DNA of 64,000 nt from Conus ventricosus (lineage: Eukaryota > Mollusca > Gastropoda > Neogastropoda > Conidae). A program made the position numbers and the translations under genes. Numbering within the stretch: position 1 is the stretch's first letter; every line of letters begins with the position of its first letter. The DNA lies in contig CM031612.1 in assembly GCA_018398815.1 (NCBI GenBank), positions 3,891,200 through 3,955,199 of the forward strand, written 5' to 3'. The notes under the pieces were generated by a model. That model had not been told where the DNA came from, did no database searches, and saw only the letters and a program-made list of their open reading frames with translations. Of this stretch, positions 38,181 to 42,613 are shown one piece after another.

Positions 38181-41100
38181 ACACACTCATACAGACACAC
38201 ACACACACACACACACATACATATATACACACACTTATTTTGCCCGTGCGTTCTATAGACTTCTCATGAGAATTTCTAATTGGGTTATATACAAAGAAAC
38301 AAGCAGGTATGCTGCTATGAGCACACAACCACAGACGCATTTTTATGTACATGTACTTTCTGTCTGTCTCTCCGTTTCACATGCGTGCATGCACACACAC
38401 ACACTGCTTGTTTTTAATATCCTGTATCACTTTATAGTGACAGGCATGGGAATTGTCAGCGAAAACGCTGATTTCCGCGGCAGTAAAATTTGCTTTCCGC
38501 GAAAACGAAATTGCGTCCGCGAAAAAAAAAATCTGGGGTACAAAAAATATAAAGCACCGGTTTTAGCTGTTGCTGAACTGGTCTCGGCTGGCCTAGACCA
38601 AGTTATACTAACGCGAGCGTTATCTCGTTCTCTGTTCTCGTTCTCGCGGAAGTTTGGGTATGGACGATCGAGACTACTGCGGAACGCGAGCGTACTGTGT
38701 TTGCGTGCTGCGAACGCCTGCCTCAGTTACCCGAATCGCCAGCAACAGCAGCTATTAACTCTCGCGGGCAGCCCAAATTTGTGAATGTCGTGACTTTCTG
38801 CGCATGCGCAAACTTTGAACAGGCGAATTTTCAACATGGCGTGCCTTGGTCGTGTGGTAAACTTCGGCGATCCGCTCGAAGACAAGTGCCCAAATAAATG
38901 GAAATGGGAGCGGATATTTGTAGTTGTGGAGGTGGAAATCGGAGATGTAGTAAAGAAGGAGCGCCTTGGGACGCGCTTTCGCAAGATAAATATCAGTGGA
39001 GCTGCACGGTGTATTGTCTGCAACAAAGACGTATCTTACGCCAGTCGTGGTGTTTCAACACTGACTGACCATCTCCGCTCAAAGAAGCATCTGGATAAGT
39101 GTGCGTCTCTGGAAAGTAATCAACGTTTGCCAGGTAAGATTCTTCTCAGTGACAGCAGTAAACAAGGGAGCTGCTTGTGTGACATTCTTCTCAGTGACAG
39201 CAGTAAACAAGCTCAGTGACAGCAGTAAACAAGGGAGCTGCTTGTATGACATTCTTCTCAGTGACAGCAGTAAACAAGCTCAGTGACAGCAGTAAACAAG
39301 GGAGCTGCTTGTATGACATTCTTCTCAGTGACAGCAGTAAACAGGGGAGCTGCTTGTATGACATTCTTCTCAGTGACAGCAGTAAACAGGGGAGCTGCTT
39401 GTGTGACATTCTTCTCAGTGACAGCAGTAAACAGGGGAGCTGCTTGTGTGACAGTCTTCTCAGTGACAGCAGTAAACAGGGGAGCTGCTTGTGTGACAGT
39501 CTTCTCAGCAGTAAACTTCAAATACCTTCCTGTTTTCTCTTCAGAGATACTTGCCTCAGCTCTAGAGGTAATGCCTGGTGCCAGTGTCTGTAACCAGTTT
39601 CAAGTGAATGTGTGCAGGCTTAACTTTTCTTTTGTGTGTGTGGGGGTGTTTCTTGTTTGGTTGGTTGACCAGTTGGTTGGTTGGTTGATTGGTGATTGTT
39701 TGGGTTGGTTGATTGTTGTTTTGTTTTTGTTGTTTGTTTTGTTTGTTTTTTGAGCCTGTGTGATCTTTGTAGTCAGCTGGAGAACTCATAGAACTGAATA
39801 AAAACATTTTGTGTGAAAATTGTTTTTGTTTGTTGTTTTAATGCTAATTTACTTCTTTTTTTTTTACGTTCATAAATCCATAAAAATGAAGTCAGGATAG
39901 CCCAGATTGCACAGATTTTGATCTTGAAAAAAAAAATTTTTCCGGGGGGGCATGCTCCCGGACCCCCTAGATTTCAGAGTTTTCCCTTTCAGTCAATTCC
40001 CATGCCTGAGTGAAGAGACATGAAGCTGAAGATGCACAGACAGTGAACACACACACACACACACACACACACCACACTCATGCACACACACACGTGCACA
40101 CTCGCTCACACACCCCGTATGCACACACACGCACGCACGCGCGCGCACACATGCACGCATGAAAAAAGAAAACTTTAAAAGCGAGTAGGAGAATCAAAAT
40201 AGAATTCAGTTTGATTTAAAATGCTACATGTACGTTTTTTTCTTGTTTTCGCATAACATCTTGCACACACATAAAATCCCATCACCAGCTTTCGGAAGAG
40301 TAGGCCAGTTTGGCCGTTGGGTTTGGACGACGCGTTACACATAGCATGCACTCTGCGTGAGAAATGGAAAGAATGAAGGAAGTAAGGAAAATGAGTGATT
40401 GATATTGAACGATACTGACTGGATGACACGGGAAACGACTGAATGAAGCGCCAGCTGGCAGCTCTTCAGTCGGCACTACCCAGGTAGGCAGCCCGTTGTG
40501 TAAACGAGTGTTGATTGTAAAGCCCTTAGACCTTGGCCTCTAGCCGAGAATAGGCGCTATATAAGTATTCATTATTATTATTATCATTTCTAGATGTCTC
40601 GCTACTCCTAACCTGACTGTCCGAGTCCTGCATGTCATGACAGTACCTCATTTCCCCCATGTGATGACACTACCTCATTTCCCCCATGATTTCCCCATGT
40701 GACGACAGTACCTCATTTCCCCATGTGATGACACTACCTCATTTCCCCCATGTTTTCCCCATGTAATGACAGTACCTCATTTCCCCCATGTTTTCCCCAT
40801 GTAATGACAGTACCTCATTTCCCCATGATTTCCCCATGTGACGACAGTACCTCATTTCCCCCATGATTTCCCCATGTGATGACAGTACCTCATTTCCCCC
40901 ATGATTTCCCCATGTGACGACAGTACCTCATTTCCCCATGTTTTCCCCATGTCATGACAGTACCTCATTTCCCCATGTGATGACAGTACCTCATTTCCCC
41001 CATGATTTCCCCATGTCATGACAGTACCTCATTCCCCCATGTTTTCCCCATGTGATGACAGTACCTCATTTCCCCCATGATTTCCCCATGTCATGACAGT

Positions 41101-41652
41101 ACCTCATTTCCCCCATGTAATGACAGTACCTCATTTCCCCCATGTTTTCCCCATGTAATGACAGTACCTCATTTCCCCCATGATTTCCCATGTCATGACA
41201 GTACCTCATTTCCCCCACGATTTCCCCATGTCATGACAGTACCTCATTTCCCCATGTTTTCCCCATGTCATGACAGTACCTCATTTCCCCCATGTGATGA
41301 CAGTACCTCATTTCCCCCATGTTTTCCCCATGTGACGACAGTACCTCATTTCCCCCATGTTTTCCCCATGTGACGACAGTACCTCATTTCCCCCATGTTT
41401 TCCCCATGTGATGACACCTCATTTCCCCCATGTTTTCCCCATGTGATGACACCTCATTTCCCATGTTTTCCCCGTGTCTCCAGTAAGCCAATCAAGCCGG
41501 ACGAGACAGTGACCTACACTTTCAAGATCAGGCCTCGTCGAGCGGGCACACGTGAGATCGAGGCCACGTTCAGCTCCGACCAGCTGTGTGGGGTGGACGG
41601 CAGCGCCGAGTTTGAGGTCAAACGCAACGTTGAACCCATGGACGCCGAGTGA
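1833..41652 (+). CDS. Transglutaminase gene, 12 exons, 5' partial
   Basis: Protein-glutamine gamma-glutamyltransferase, which crosslinks glutamine to lysine in a calcium-dependent reaction; in invertebrates it acts in hemolymph clotting, cuticle and matrix. The exons are listed separately. Their phases join without conflict (1,0,0,1,2,1,0,1,1,0 after one missing base,2) and give about 600 codons plus TGA. Order: end of the N-terminal beta-sandwich (exon 1, NPWCS), the catalytic core (exons 2-8) and two C-terminal beta-barrels (exons 9-12). The Cys in YGQCWVF, the His in WNFHVW and an Asp 23 residues after the His form the triad. The Trp 36 residues before the Cys matches the oxyanion-stabilising Trp. 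EVNGD and YPEG...E supply calcium ligands. The N-terminal exons and promoter are upstream of the window. Family assignment is firm; the paralogue (annulin, hemocyte TG or F13A-like) is not resolved. Confidence 0.95.
2025..2096. repeat. (CA)n microsatellite
   Basis: About 34 CA units just after exon 1, in the intron. Confidence 0.95.
2490..3066 (-). repeat. Old interspersed repeat with 'agcgctttacctcgcaagagc' start
   Basis: Begins with tatttatagagcgctttacc and continues through a CA/G-rich stretch into GA-rich, non-microsatellite sequence (attccacagagcaggtgcc, ggaggaggtcagagagctag). I recall related dispersed sequences in several animal genomes but cannot name the family. No ORF. Confidence 0.45.
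3057..3135 (-). mobile_element. 55-bp retroposon copy 1 with 10-bp TSD
   Basis: Element 3067-3125 (59 bp) on the minus strand: starts cagccctgatgtggccc and ends in a (ttatct) tail. Flanked by gtgtaaggat at 3057-3066 and 3126-3135. The core is identical to copies at 24706 and 33613. Confidence 0.9.
3905..4222. repeat. 34-bp tandem repeat, about 9 copies
   Basis: Unit contains gatttcttgtactatttgcg followed by ccagacagccatat. Copies differ by a few substitutions and one short insertion near 4095. Confidence 0.95.
4382..4619. repeat. Inverted repeat, arms of 80-100 bp, 53-bp spacer
   Basis: Left arm 4382-4484 contains aaggtcaatatgcgaactca, a C-rich tract, (CA)n and attttctgccctgtaaaccc. Right arm 4538-4619 is its reverse complement, including the complementary G-rich and (GT)n tracts. 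The spacer is A-rich. It would form a long hairpin in single-stranded form. Confidence 0.9.
4655..5403. repeat. 42-43 bp satellite-like array, left block
   Basis: Seven near-identical 42-bp units (tttctatccaaattatcaag, then tttatgacccactgaagtgtat), followed by diverged 41-43 bp relatives (ctgtccaaattatagtgttt). Interrupted at 5404 by a transposon; continues at 6642. Confidence 0.95.
5398..6647 (+). mobile_element. hAT-like non-autonomous transposon 1
   Basis: Element 5404-6641 has inverted ends (cagtgttgattctaga / tctagaatcaacactg with one change) and is flanked by gtgttt at 5398-5403 and 6642-6647; the satellite resumes in register on the far side. It carries a transposase start and a C-terminal remnant (separate entry) and GC-rich subterminal palindromes (ggcccccttttttt...ggggggccc type). 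The TSD of 6 bp is shorter than the 8 bp usual for hAT, so the superfamily is inferred from protein remnants. Confidence 0.75.
5668..6103 (+). pseudogene. hAT-family transposase remnant, internally deleted
   Basis: The first part, from an ATG at 5668, reads [18 protein letters not shown] followed by an acidic, serine-rich linker. After a frame change near 5920 it continues with CERGFSAQN and [19 protein letters not shown], which resembles the C-terminal dimerisation region of hAT-like (ZNF862/KIAA1586-type) transposases. The zinc-finger and catalytic core are absent, so it cannot encode an active enzyme. Family recall, not a search result. Confidence 0.6.
6642..7150. repeat. 42-43 bp satellite-like array, right block
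   Basis: Continuation of the array at 4655-5403, units of ctgtccaaattatagtgttt plus tatgacacactgaagcgtat, moderately diverged. Confidence 0.93.
7340..7512. repeat. About 87-bp direct duplication
   Basis: Two copies of a segment containing gcaatggaaacattctgagg and atatccgtagacattcagt. Followed to 7835 by unique intron with faint 'tttctgctcag / gactgccacatg' periodicity. Confidence 0.85.
7836..8120. repeat. About 145-bp direct duplication plus (GT)n
   Basis: Two diverged copies share gatccaggttgttgtgtgtg, attattttggccg and cacatttcttcccag; the second leads into a (GT)n tract (8107-8152). Confidence 0.8.
8224..9300. repeat. 57-bp tandem array, about 19 copies, in frame with exon 2
   Basis: Unit of 57 bp = 19 codons; read on the + strand each unit is [19 protein letters not shown] with small variants (ASV, ASG, ALG). 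The frame is open from 8257 straight into transglutaminase exon 2, and the minus strand is also open through the array. The exon acceptor lies after the last, diverged unit. I treat it as intronic because other family members read directly from exon 1 to exon 2. Confidence 0.95.
9326..9444 (+). CDS. Transglutaminase exon 2
   Basis: Begins inside an Asp codon split with exon 1 and encodes [19 protein letters not shown], then the conserved RPWNFGQ. Acceptor tgttttctgtttcag, donor gtgagt, end phase 0. The upstream 57-bp intronic array is open in the same frame. Confidence 0.94.
9500..9965 (-). mobile_element. SINE-B copy with internal 80-bp tandem expansion
   Basis: The right end (9890-9965) is the reverse complement of a tRNA-like head with B-box gggttcaattccc. 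The adjoining body segment (actggactgtgtggtcaccg, then actctgggtaggagccagtc) occurs once in the SINE-B at 46017-46884 but about four to five times here, in 80-bp tandem. Confidence 0.8.
10256..10336. repeat. (GT)n microsatellite
   Basis: Imperfect GT-rich tract; a second, longer one is at 10476-10700 directly before exon 3. Confidence 0.9.
10476..10700. repeat. (GT/GC)n tract upstream of exon 3
   Basis: Imperfect tgtgtgtgcgtg tract ending about 5 bp before exon 3. It gives exon 3 an atypical acceptor context (GT-rich, few C). Confidence 0.9.
10705..10812 (+). CDS. Transglutaminase exon 3
   Basis: 36 codons starting [18 protein letters not shown] and ending SVVRAISAL, the helix before the catalytic loop. 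Acceptor atttgcatgtacag, donor gtgagt, phase 0 on both sides. Its last 40 bp or so and its donor are repeated in the 79-bp array downstream. Confidence 0.93.
10771..11560 (+). repeat. 79-bp array copying exon 3 end and its donor, 10 copies
   Basis: Ten 79-bp units, each with the end of exon 3 (cctatctctgttgtgagggc, then tatctccgccctg), the donor gtgagtctgtccgtg, and an acceptor-like catgccgtgtacag. The first unit overlaps real exon 3. Unit length is not a multiple of 3, so reading through would shift frame. One copy has lost two bases (near 11203). Confidence 0.96.
11569..11939 (-). mobile_element. SINE-B, 5'-truncated, 16-bp TSD
   Basis: Element 11585-11923, minus strand (poly-T at left is its poly-A tail). 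Closely similar to 46031-46360. Flanked by perfect cagggacgtctgatac at 11569-11584 and 11924-11939. It lacks the tRNA-like head, as expected of truncated target-primed insertion. Confidence 0.93.
12160..12260. repeat. (GT)n with GC interruptions
   Basis: Imperfect GT tract in the intron after exon 3. Confidence 0.9.
12378..12782 (+). mobile_element. SINE-A full-length copy
   Basis: Head gatagctcagttggtagagt, B-box gggttcgaatttc, same body and aaagaaaagaaaa tail as 1408-1810. TSD cannot be defined because both flanks are (GT)n. Confidence 0.92.
13015..13490. mobile_element. Penelope-like repeat with inverted ends and 20-bp array
   Basis: Left arm 13015-13081 (aaaattttaagtactgcatc ... cgacgcgtttcgac) and right arm 13423-13490 are imperfect inverted copies. 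Between them are about 12 copies of a 20-bp unit, gagcagtcactcacctcatt. The left arm bears a hammerhead-like motif. Sequences of this type are found at the ends of Penelope-like retroelements; no reverse transcriptase is present here. Confidence 0.55.
13043..13105 (-). ncRNA. Hammerhead-ribozyme-like motif
   Basis: On the minus strand: CTGAAGA (core CUGANGA) at 13094-13100, a stem-loop gacc-taaaa-ggtc, then GAAA and the self-complementary CGCG followed by TC (13070-13079), which would be the cleavage triplet GUC. Very short palindromic stem III is the pattern of dimeric hammerheads in Penelope-like elements. Stem I pairs only weakly here. Activity is not shown. Confidence 0.45.
13555..14605. 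repeat. 21-bp tandem array, about 50 copies
   Basis: Unit ggatatggtgcacatctgata with substitutions. Length 21 gives open frames on both strands (MCTISYQ-type repeats), which are not genes. Confidence 0.97.
14690..17325. repeat. 46/49-bp tandem array abutting exon 4, about 56 copies
   Basis: Unit aatgtaacatttcaatcatg + atggggatggttcttaatga + agacag, with a three-base variant (agacgacag). Every unit ends in a cag trinucleotide. The last unit ends 18 bp before the chosen exon 4 start. Confidence 0.97.
17339..17516 (+). CDS. Transglutaminase exon 4 (catalytic Cys)
   Basis: Encodes [12 protein letters not shown]...[15 protein letters not shown]. The nucleophile Cys codon is TGC at 17486-17488. 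The Trp codon at 17378-17380 lies 36 residues before it, the spacing of TGM2 Trp241 and Cys277. Acceptor ttccgccacgcag gives the best join ([13 protein letters not shown]). An alternative acceptor, gacgacag at 17320, would add six codons and is less conserved. Donor gtgagt, end phase 1. Confidence 0.95.
17595..17653. repeat. (GT)n microsatellite
   Basis: GT tract in the intron after exon 4. Confidence 0.9.
17660..19300. other. Intron 4, mostly unique; one duplication and poly-G
   Basis: No coding signal. Contains an approximately 95-bp tandem duplication at 18685-18870 (ttttgtcctacagat, gaatgtcgttaa, cattcatttcag) and a 22-base poly-G at 18630-18651. Confidence 0.7.
19300..19845. repeat. (CT)n / (TCTG)n low-complexity region
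   Basis: Long pyrimidine-rich tract with ctctct and tgtctgtc blocks and a poly-C run near 19822-19838; similar sequence at 20560-20790 forms the tract before exon 5. Confidence 0.95.
19904..20448 (+). mobile_element. hAT-like remnant 2 (caggcatg ends)
   Basis: Ends caggcatgcc / gacatgcctg are inverted. Contains a short reading frame [20 protein letters not shown] and, in another frame, KEFSEKWPC...FAFCKM, which resembles the zinc-finger start of hAT-like transposases. No clear TSD. Confidence 0.5.
20560..20790. repeat. (CT)n tract upstream of exon 5
   Basis: Low-complexity ctctctgtctctttc region supplying an extended polypyrimidine tract about 30 bp from exon 5. Confidence 0.95.
20821..20956 (+). 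CDS. Transglutaminase exon 5
   Basis: Encodes [20 protein letters not shown], then [15 protein letters not shown] with the last Trp codon split. This is the conserved segment after the active Cys. Acceptor ctgtccgacag, donor gtaagt, end phase 2. Confidence 0.95.
21264..21694 (-). mobile_element. RTE-like LINE, 5'-truncated, 9-bp TSD
   Basis: Element about 21273-21685 on the minus strand encodes the C-terminal end of an RTE-type reverse transcriptase: [34 protein letters not shown], then [13 protein letters not shown]. It ends in aagtaagtaag. Flanked by tcagtgcat at 21264-21272 and 21686-21694. No catalytic palm, so inactive. Confidence 0.85.
21965..23132. repeat. 43-bp tandem array, about 27 copies
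   Basis: Unit cctgagaaatacagggacac + tgcatctccgtcagtacatg + gca, with substitutions mainly in the cgtcagtaca part. Confidence 0.97.
23265..23300. repeat. (CT)n microsatellite
   Basis: Short CT tract after the 43-bp array. Confidence 0.9.
23390..23645. repeat. 28-bp tandem array, about 9 copies
   Basis: Unit cattttgcactggagcagaa + cattgggt, slightly diverged. Confidence 0.95.
23841..23866. repeat. Poly-G tract
   Basis: About 26 G residues on the + strand. Confidence 0.95.
24110..24245. repeat. (CA)n / (CACT)n tract
   Basis: CA-rich low-complexity sequence with actcactc blocks. Confidence 0.9.
24440..24780. repeat. 71-79 bp array ending in exon 6 acceptor
   Basis: Four units contain gtgtatatctggagcgatga + ctttt; the last one (gtgtatatctggcgtgat ... 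gactttgcag) is the real acceptor of exon 6, split by a short retroposon. Confidence 0.88.
24693..24770 (+). mobile_element. 55-bp retroposon copy 2, next to exon 6 acceptor
   Basis: Element 24706-24757 starts tcagccctgatgtggcc and ends aacattatctta. Flanked by tatctggcgtgat at 24693-24705 and 24758-24770. Only 10 bp of original intron (gactttgcag) remain between the TSD and exon 6. Confidence 0.92.
24781..24884 (+). CDS. Transglutaminase exon 6 (catalytic His, Asp)
   Basis: Encodes [16 protein letters not shown] and [16 protein letters not shown]. The His codon is at 24788-24790 and the Asp codon at 24857-24859, 23 residues apart as in TGM2. Acceptor gatgactttgcag, donor gtcggg (weak at +3 to +5), end phase 1. 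A short retroposon sits 23 bp upstream of the exon. Confidence 0.95.
24965..25320. repeat. 24-bp tandem array, about 14 copies
   Basis: Unit catcatcagtgtaaccattt + ctgt with 21-bp variants and a 'cacctgtgtaac' form at both ends. Confidence 0.95.
25370..26525. repeat. About 95-bp tandem array, about 12 copies
   Basis: Unit built from tcatttacctgacagactcg, ctttgtgccgtctctggcat, cacctgtccaacagcttcac and ctgtcctttctgacactacc, with two alternating end types (gacactacctgtccgtcc / gatattacctttgtggc), so a higher-order repeat. Confidence 0.95.
26526..26909. other. Unique intron before exon 7
   Basis: No repeat or coding signal beyond small ORFs; ends in the exon 7 acceptor. Confidence 0.5.
26910..27025 (+). 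CDS. Transglutaminase exon 7
   Basis: Encodes [12 protein letters not shown] and [16 protein letters not shown]. The Asn and Asp of VNGD match calcium ligands of TGM2. Acceptor gtgttgttcag, donor gtgggt, end phase 0. Confidence 0.94.
27060..27480. other. Intron 7 start: (CT)n, (CA)n, (GT)n
   Basis: Short microsatellites at 27072-27090, 27122-27138 and 27408-27475; a diverged 'aggtacccatccactgctag / tcaaactcatgacc' segment (27230-27310) resembles a decayed SINE head. Confidence 0.5.
27625..28735. repeat. 52/54-bp array ending in exon 8 acceptor copy, about 21 copies
   Basis: Unit cctcataaagacagaggatt + tgaagagatggggtgaattg + cctatgtttcag. The unit end gaattgcctatgtttcag resembles the real exon 8 acceptor gaattgtcttgccgtgtttcag, so each copy carries a plausible 3' splice site. 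Confidence 0.96.
28783..28909 (+). CDS. Transglutaminase exon 8
   Basis: Encodes [19 protein letters not shown], then KYPEG; the Glu of PEG and a Glu early in exon 9 match the remaining calcium ligands. Acceptor cttgccgtgtttcag, donor gtcagt, end phase 1. The upstream 52-bp repeat ends with a near copy of this acceptor. Confidence 0.95.
28955..29200. repeat. About 80-bp duplication, 2.5 copies
   Basis: Copies share gatttatgattccatctgtc, tttgttaatgcttcgtgg and gtgtccatggttattg. Confidence 0.88.
29560..29700 (-). mobile_element. SINE-B body fragment
   Basis: Diverged match to 46575-46690: tgacagggatgtgctctacg, aatatatccatggcgtc and acacctgcagtgt are shared. Head and tail missing. Confidence 0.7.
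29718..30036 (-). mobile_element. Third tRNA-derived SINE, minus strand
   Basis: The right end (29958-30030) is the reverse complement of a tRNA-like head: B-box gggttcaattccc and an A-box-like tggcgtggtggttagagttc. Body 29718-29950 is unlike SINE-A or SINE-B. Tail not defined. Confidence 0.55.
30505..31185. repeat. 26/29-bp array inside transposon 3
   Basis: Unit ggcgatggctggatgaaa plus gaggtctt (26) or caaatggtgtt (29); about 25 copies. The founding unit is the coding stretch for KWCWRWLDE of the transposon's own frame. Confidence 0.95.
31281..31306. repeat. Poly-G tract
   Basis: About 26 G residues inside transposon 3. Confidence 0.95.
31782..32386 (+). mobile_element. hAT-like transposon 4, 593 bp
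   Basis: Ends cggagcttaatctaga / tctag-ttaagctctg type (31788 and 32380), flanked by ataaat at 31782-31787 and 32381-32386. A transposase-start relic (ATG AAG CGT GCA, then a stop) is at 32099. The 3' part has repeated cccctttttttatatgaggg palindromes like transposon 1, so the two are relatives. Confidence 0.72.
32387..32758. other. Unique intron before exon 9
   Basis: AT-rich intron without recognised repeats; ends in the exon 9 acceptor cctgtcatttcag. Confidence 0.5.
32759..33043 (+). CDS. Transglutaminase exon 9
   Basis: The longest exon. Begins [19 protein letters not shown], then the first C-terminal beta-barrel ([20 protein letters not shown]). Acceptor cctgtcatttcag, donor gtatgg, phase 1 to phase 1. 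In phase and in family order with its neighbours. Confidence 0.92.
33600..33680 (+). mobile_element. 55-bp retroposon copy 3 with 13-bp TSD
   Basis: Element 33613-33667, cagccctgatgtggccc to attatcttatc, flanked by ttgtagaaaatat at 33600-33612 and 33668-33680. Core identical to the other two copies. Confidence 0.93.
33970..34212 (+). repeat. 77-78 bp array copying exon 10 acceptor and start
   Basis: Acceptor gtgtgttgttacag plus exon start (agaagactgtggaactgg, tggccacggccaagga) occurs at 34021-34024, 34099-34102 and the real site 34176-34179 (positions of the acag). In both upstream copies the codons for DYQ read ttag, creating an in-frame TAG. Confidence 0.94.
34180..34339 (+). CDS. Transglutaminase exon 10, one base short
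   Basis: Begins [19 protein letters not shown] in the frame required by exon 9. The family-like second half ([18 protein letters not shown], then DKPCLEIT) is in the next frame, and the junction to exon 11 requires that frame. One G is therefore missing near 34235. This may be an assembly or sequencing error, or a real disabling mutation. Acceptor gtgttgttacag, donor gtgagt. Two stop-containing copies of the acceptor and exon start lie just upstream. Confidence 0.88.
34495..35325 (-). mobile_element. SINE-B, old long copy
   Basis: Matches the length and order of 46017-46884 but is more diverged: gaggcaacccaccggaggag, tgctgccgagtcat, gtatgacagggctgt and caactctg-type segments are shared. tRNA-like head at about 35240-35320 is degraded. 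It splits the (gtgtgaaagggaag)n region. Confidence 0.85.
35335..36806. repeat. 23-bp array, about 64 copies
   Basis: Unit gtgtgaaagggaagggtagg + ttt with variants. Similar words (gggaaggttaggttt, gaaggataggtttg) occur at 34420-34460 right after exon 10, the likely source. Long minus-strand ORFs here are artefacts of the repeat. Confidence 0.96.
36807..37214 (+). mobile_element. SINE-A full-length copy
   Basis: Head gaatagctcagttgacagag, B-box gggttcaaattt, complete body and aaagaaaagaaaa tail. Flanks ggaaggatag / ggaagaatag may be a 10-bp TSD, but they belong to the surrounding array. Confidence 0.9.
37539..37675 (+). CDS. Transglutaminase exon 11
   Basis: Encodes [20 protein letters not shown] and ends VVSADSHEF: the start of the second C-terminal barrel with the usual 'NPLN' turn. 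Acceptor gctgcctaccacag, donor gtgagt, end phase 2. Confidence 0.93.
37889..37973. repeat. (CA)n microsatellite
   Basis: Long CA tract; another at 38103-38232. Confidence 0.95.
38103..38232. repeat. (CA)n microsatellite
   Basis: CA tract with ctcatacagac interruption. Confidence 0.95.
38836..39219 (+). pseudogene. BED-type zinc-finger transposase N-terminus, truncated
   Basis: From ATG 38836 (in a longer frame from 38815): [11 protein letters not shown], a lysine/glutamate linker, then [16 protein letters not shown]...[11 protein letters not shown], a Cx2C...Hx4H finger of BED type. After ESNQRLPG the frame runs into a 45-bp tandem array; a gtaag directly follows, so an intron donor is possible. 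No catalytic domain. Confidence 0.65.
39130..39512. repeat. 45-bp array inside transposon 5, about 8 copies
   Basis: Unit attcttctcagtgacagcag + taaacaagggagctgcttgt + gtgac; some copies carry an extra 22-bp ctcagtgacagcagtaaacaag. Confidence 0.94.
40250..40354 (+). mobile_element. SINE-A internal fragment
   Basis: Matches SINE-A from cataacatcttgcacacaca to acacatagcatgcac; no head or tail. Confidence 0.85.
40490..40592 (+). repeat. SINE/LINE 3' end with (ATT)n tail
   Basis: aaagcccttagaccttggcc, then aataggcgctatataagtat and an attattatt tail: the type of 3' end shared by many animal SINEs and their LINE partners. Confidence 0.6.
40620..41482. repeat. 'ttccccatg' array abutting exon 12
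   Basis: Irregular units of about 24-40 bp (ccccatgtgatgacagtacc + tcatttcccccatgtttt), more than 20 copies, ending in the real acceptor tttccccgtgtctccag. Confidence 0.95.
41484..41652 (+). CDS. Transglutaminase exon 12 with stop
   Basis: Encodes [20 protein letters not shown], then [19 protein letters not shown] and [13 protein letters not shown], ending in TGA at 41650-41652. This is the last strand set of barrel 2. Acceptor cccgtgtctccag, embedded at the end of a 'ttccccatg' repeat array. Confidence 0.94.
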
Positions 41653-42544
41653 CCTCGTCCACCGGTTGGTCACCAGTTGGCGCCCACTTCGAGAGAAGGC
41701 TGTTTTAGGTCCGGCACCGGATGCCGTCGTGGCGCCGGTTTGATTAGGGTTGAGTAGTTCGTGTTGATGATGGGAATGGTAGGACAGGAAGGGGGGAGCA
41801 ATGATGTGGAGAAATGAAGACACATGGGAGTGATTCAAGTATGGCCATCTCATAGGGCAAGGATGACACTTTTTTTTTCTGAACGTGTGCACACATACTG
41901 ACATCTACATCTGCATGATCACACACATTGCCACACTCACACATGGATGGACGGACTGATTTGACTGACTTGACAGATGGACGGACTGATTTGACTGACT
42001 TGACAGATGTCTGGGAAGAGGTACAGTGACATAGATGAAGAGAAATACCAACAAACGAACGAATAGGTCAACAGACAAGTGAAGACCTTTGATAGCATAC
42101 TTGGATAATTGCGAAGGAAGAATAAGGATGTTGTCCCAAGTAAAGTCGAAAAGGATTCTGATTTTGAATTGTGGAATATGAAGGAGATCTCTGTGAAAGT
42201 ATGTGAAGAAATAAAATCAGGAATGTGAAAAGAGAAAAGGAAATTAGGGAAGAACATTAGGGATGTTTGGCTGAAGAATGGCAATACATGAAAAGTGTGA
42301 AAATATAATGTAGAATGTTTTATATTAACATGATTCTCATACAGAATATATTTTGGATTTTGATCCCAAAAAATACAACTGGCAGCTATAATTCCATGTA
42401 TTGTTATTAGACAGACTTGAATGTGTGTGAGCGTGTGTGGGTGGGTGTGAGCTGTTGATAATCCTGACATTAGCTATTAATCCACAGTTTCCCCTTTATC
42501 AGAATATTCTGCTGTTGTGTTAGTTTTACACTGGTCTCCTGCAT

Positions 42545-42549
<5 letters not shown>

Positions 42550-42608
<59 letters not shown>
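42550..42608. repeat. (AT)n microsatellite
   Basis: About 29 AT units inside the presumed 3' UTR. Confidence 0.95.

Positions 42609-42613
<5 letters not shown>

Larger units (their letters stand above)
38436..40013 (+). mobile_element. hAT-like transposon 5 with BED finger
   Basis: Ends caggcatgggaattg (38441) and caattcccatgcctg (to 40008) are perfect 15-bp inverted repeats, flanked by agtga on each side (38436-38440, 40009-40013). Carries the start of a transposase gene with a zinc finger and a 3' GC-rich segment (ggggggcatgctcccgga). Confidence 0.8.
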
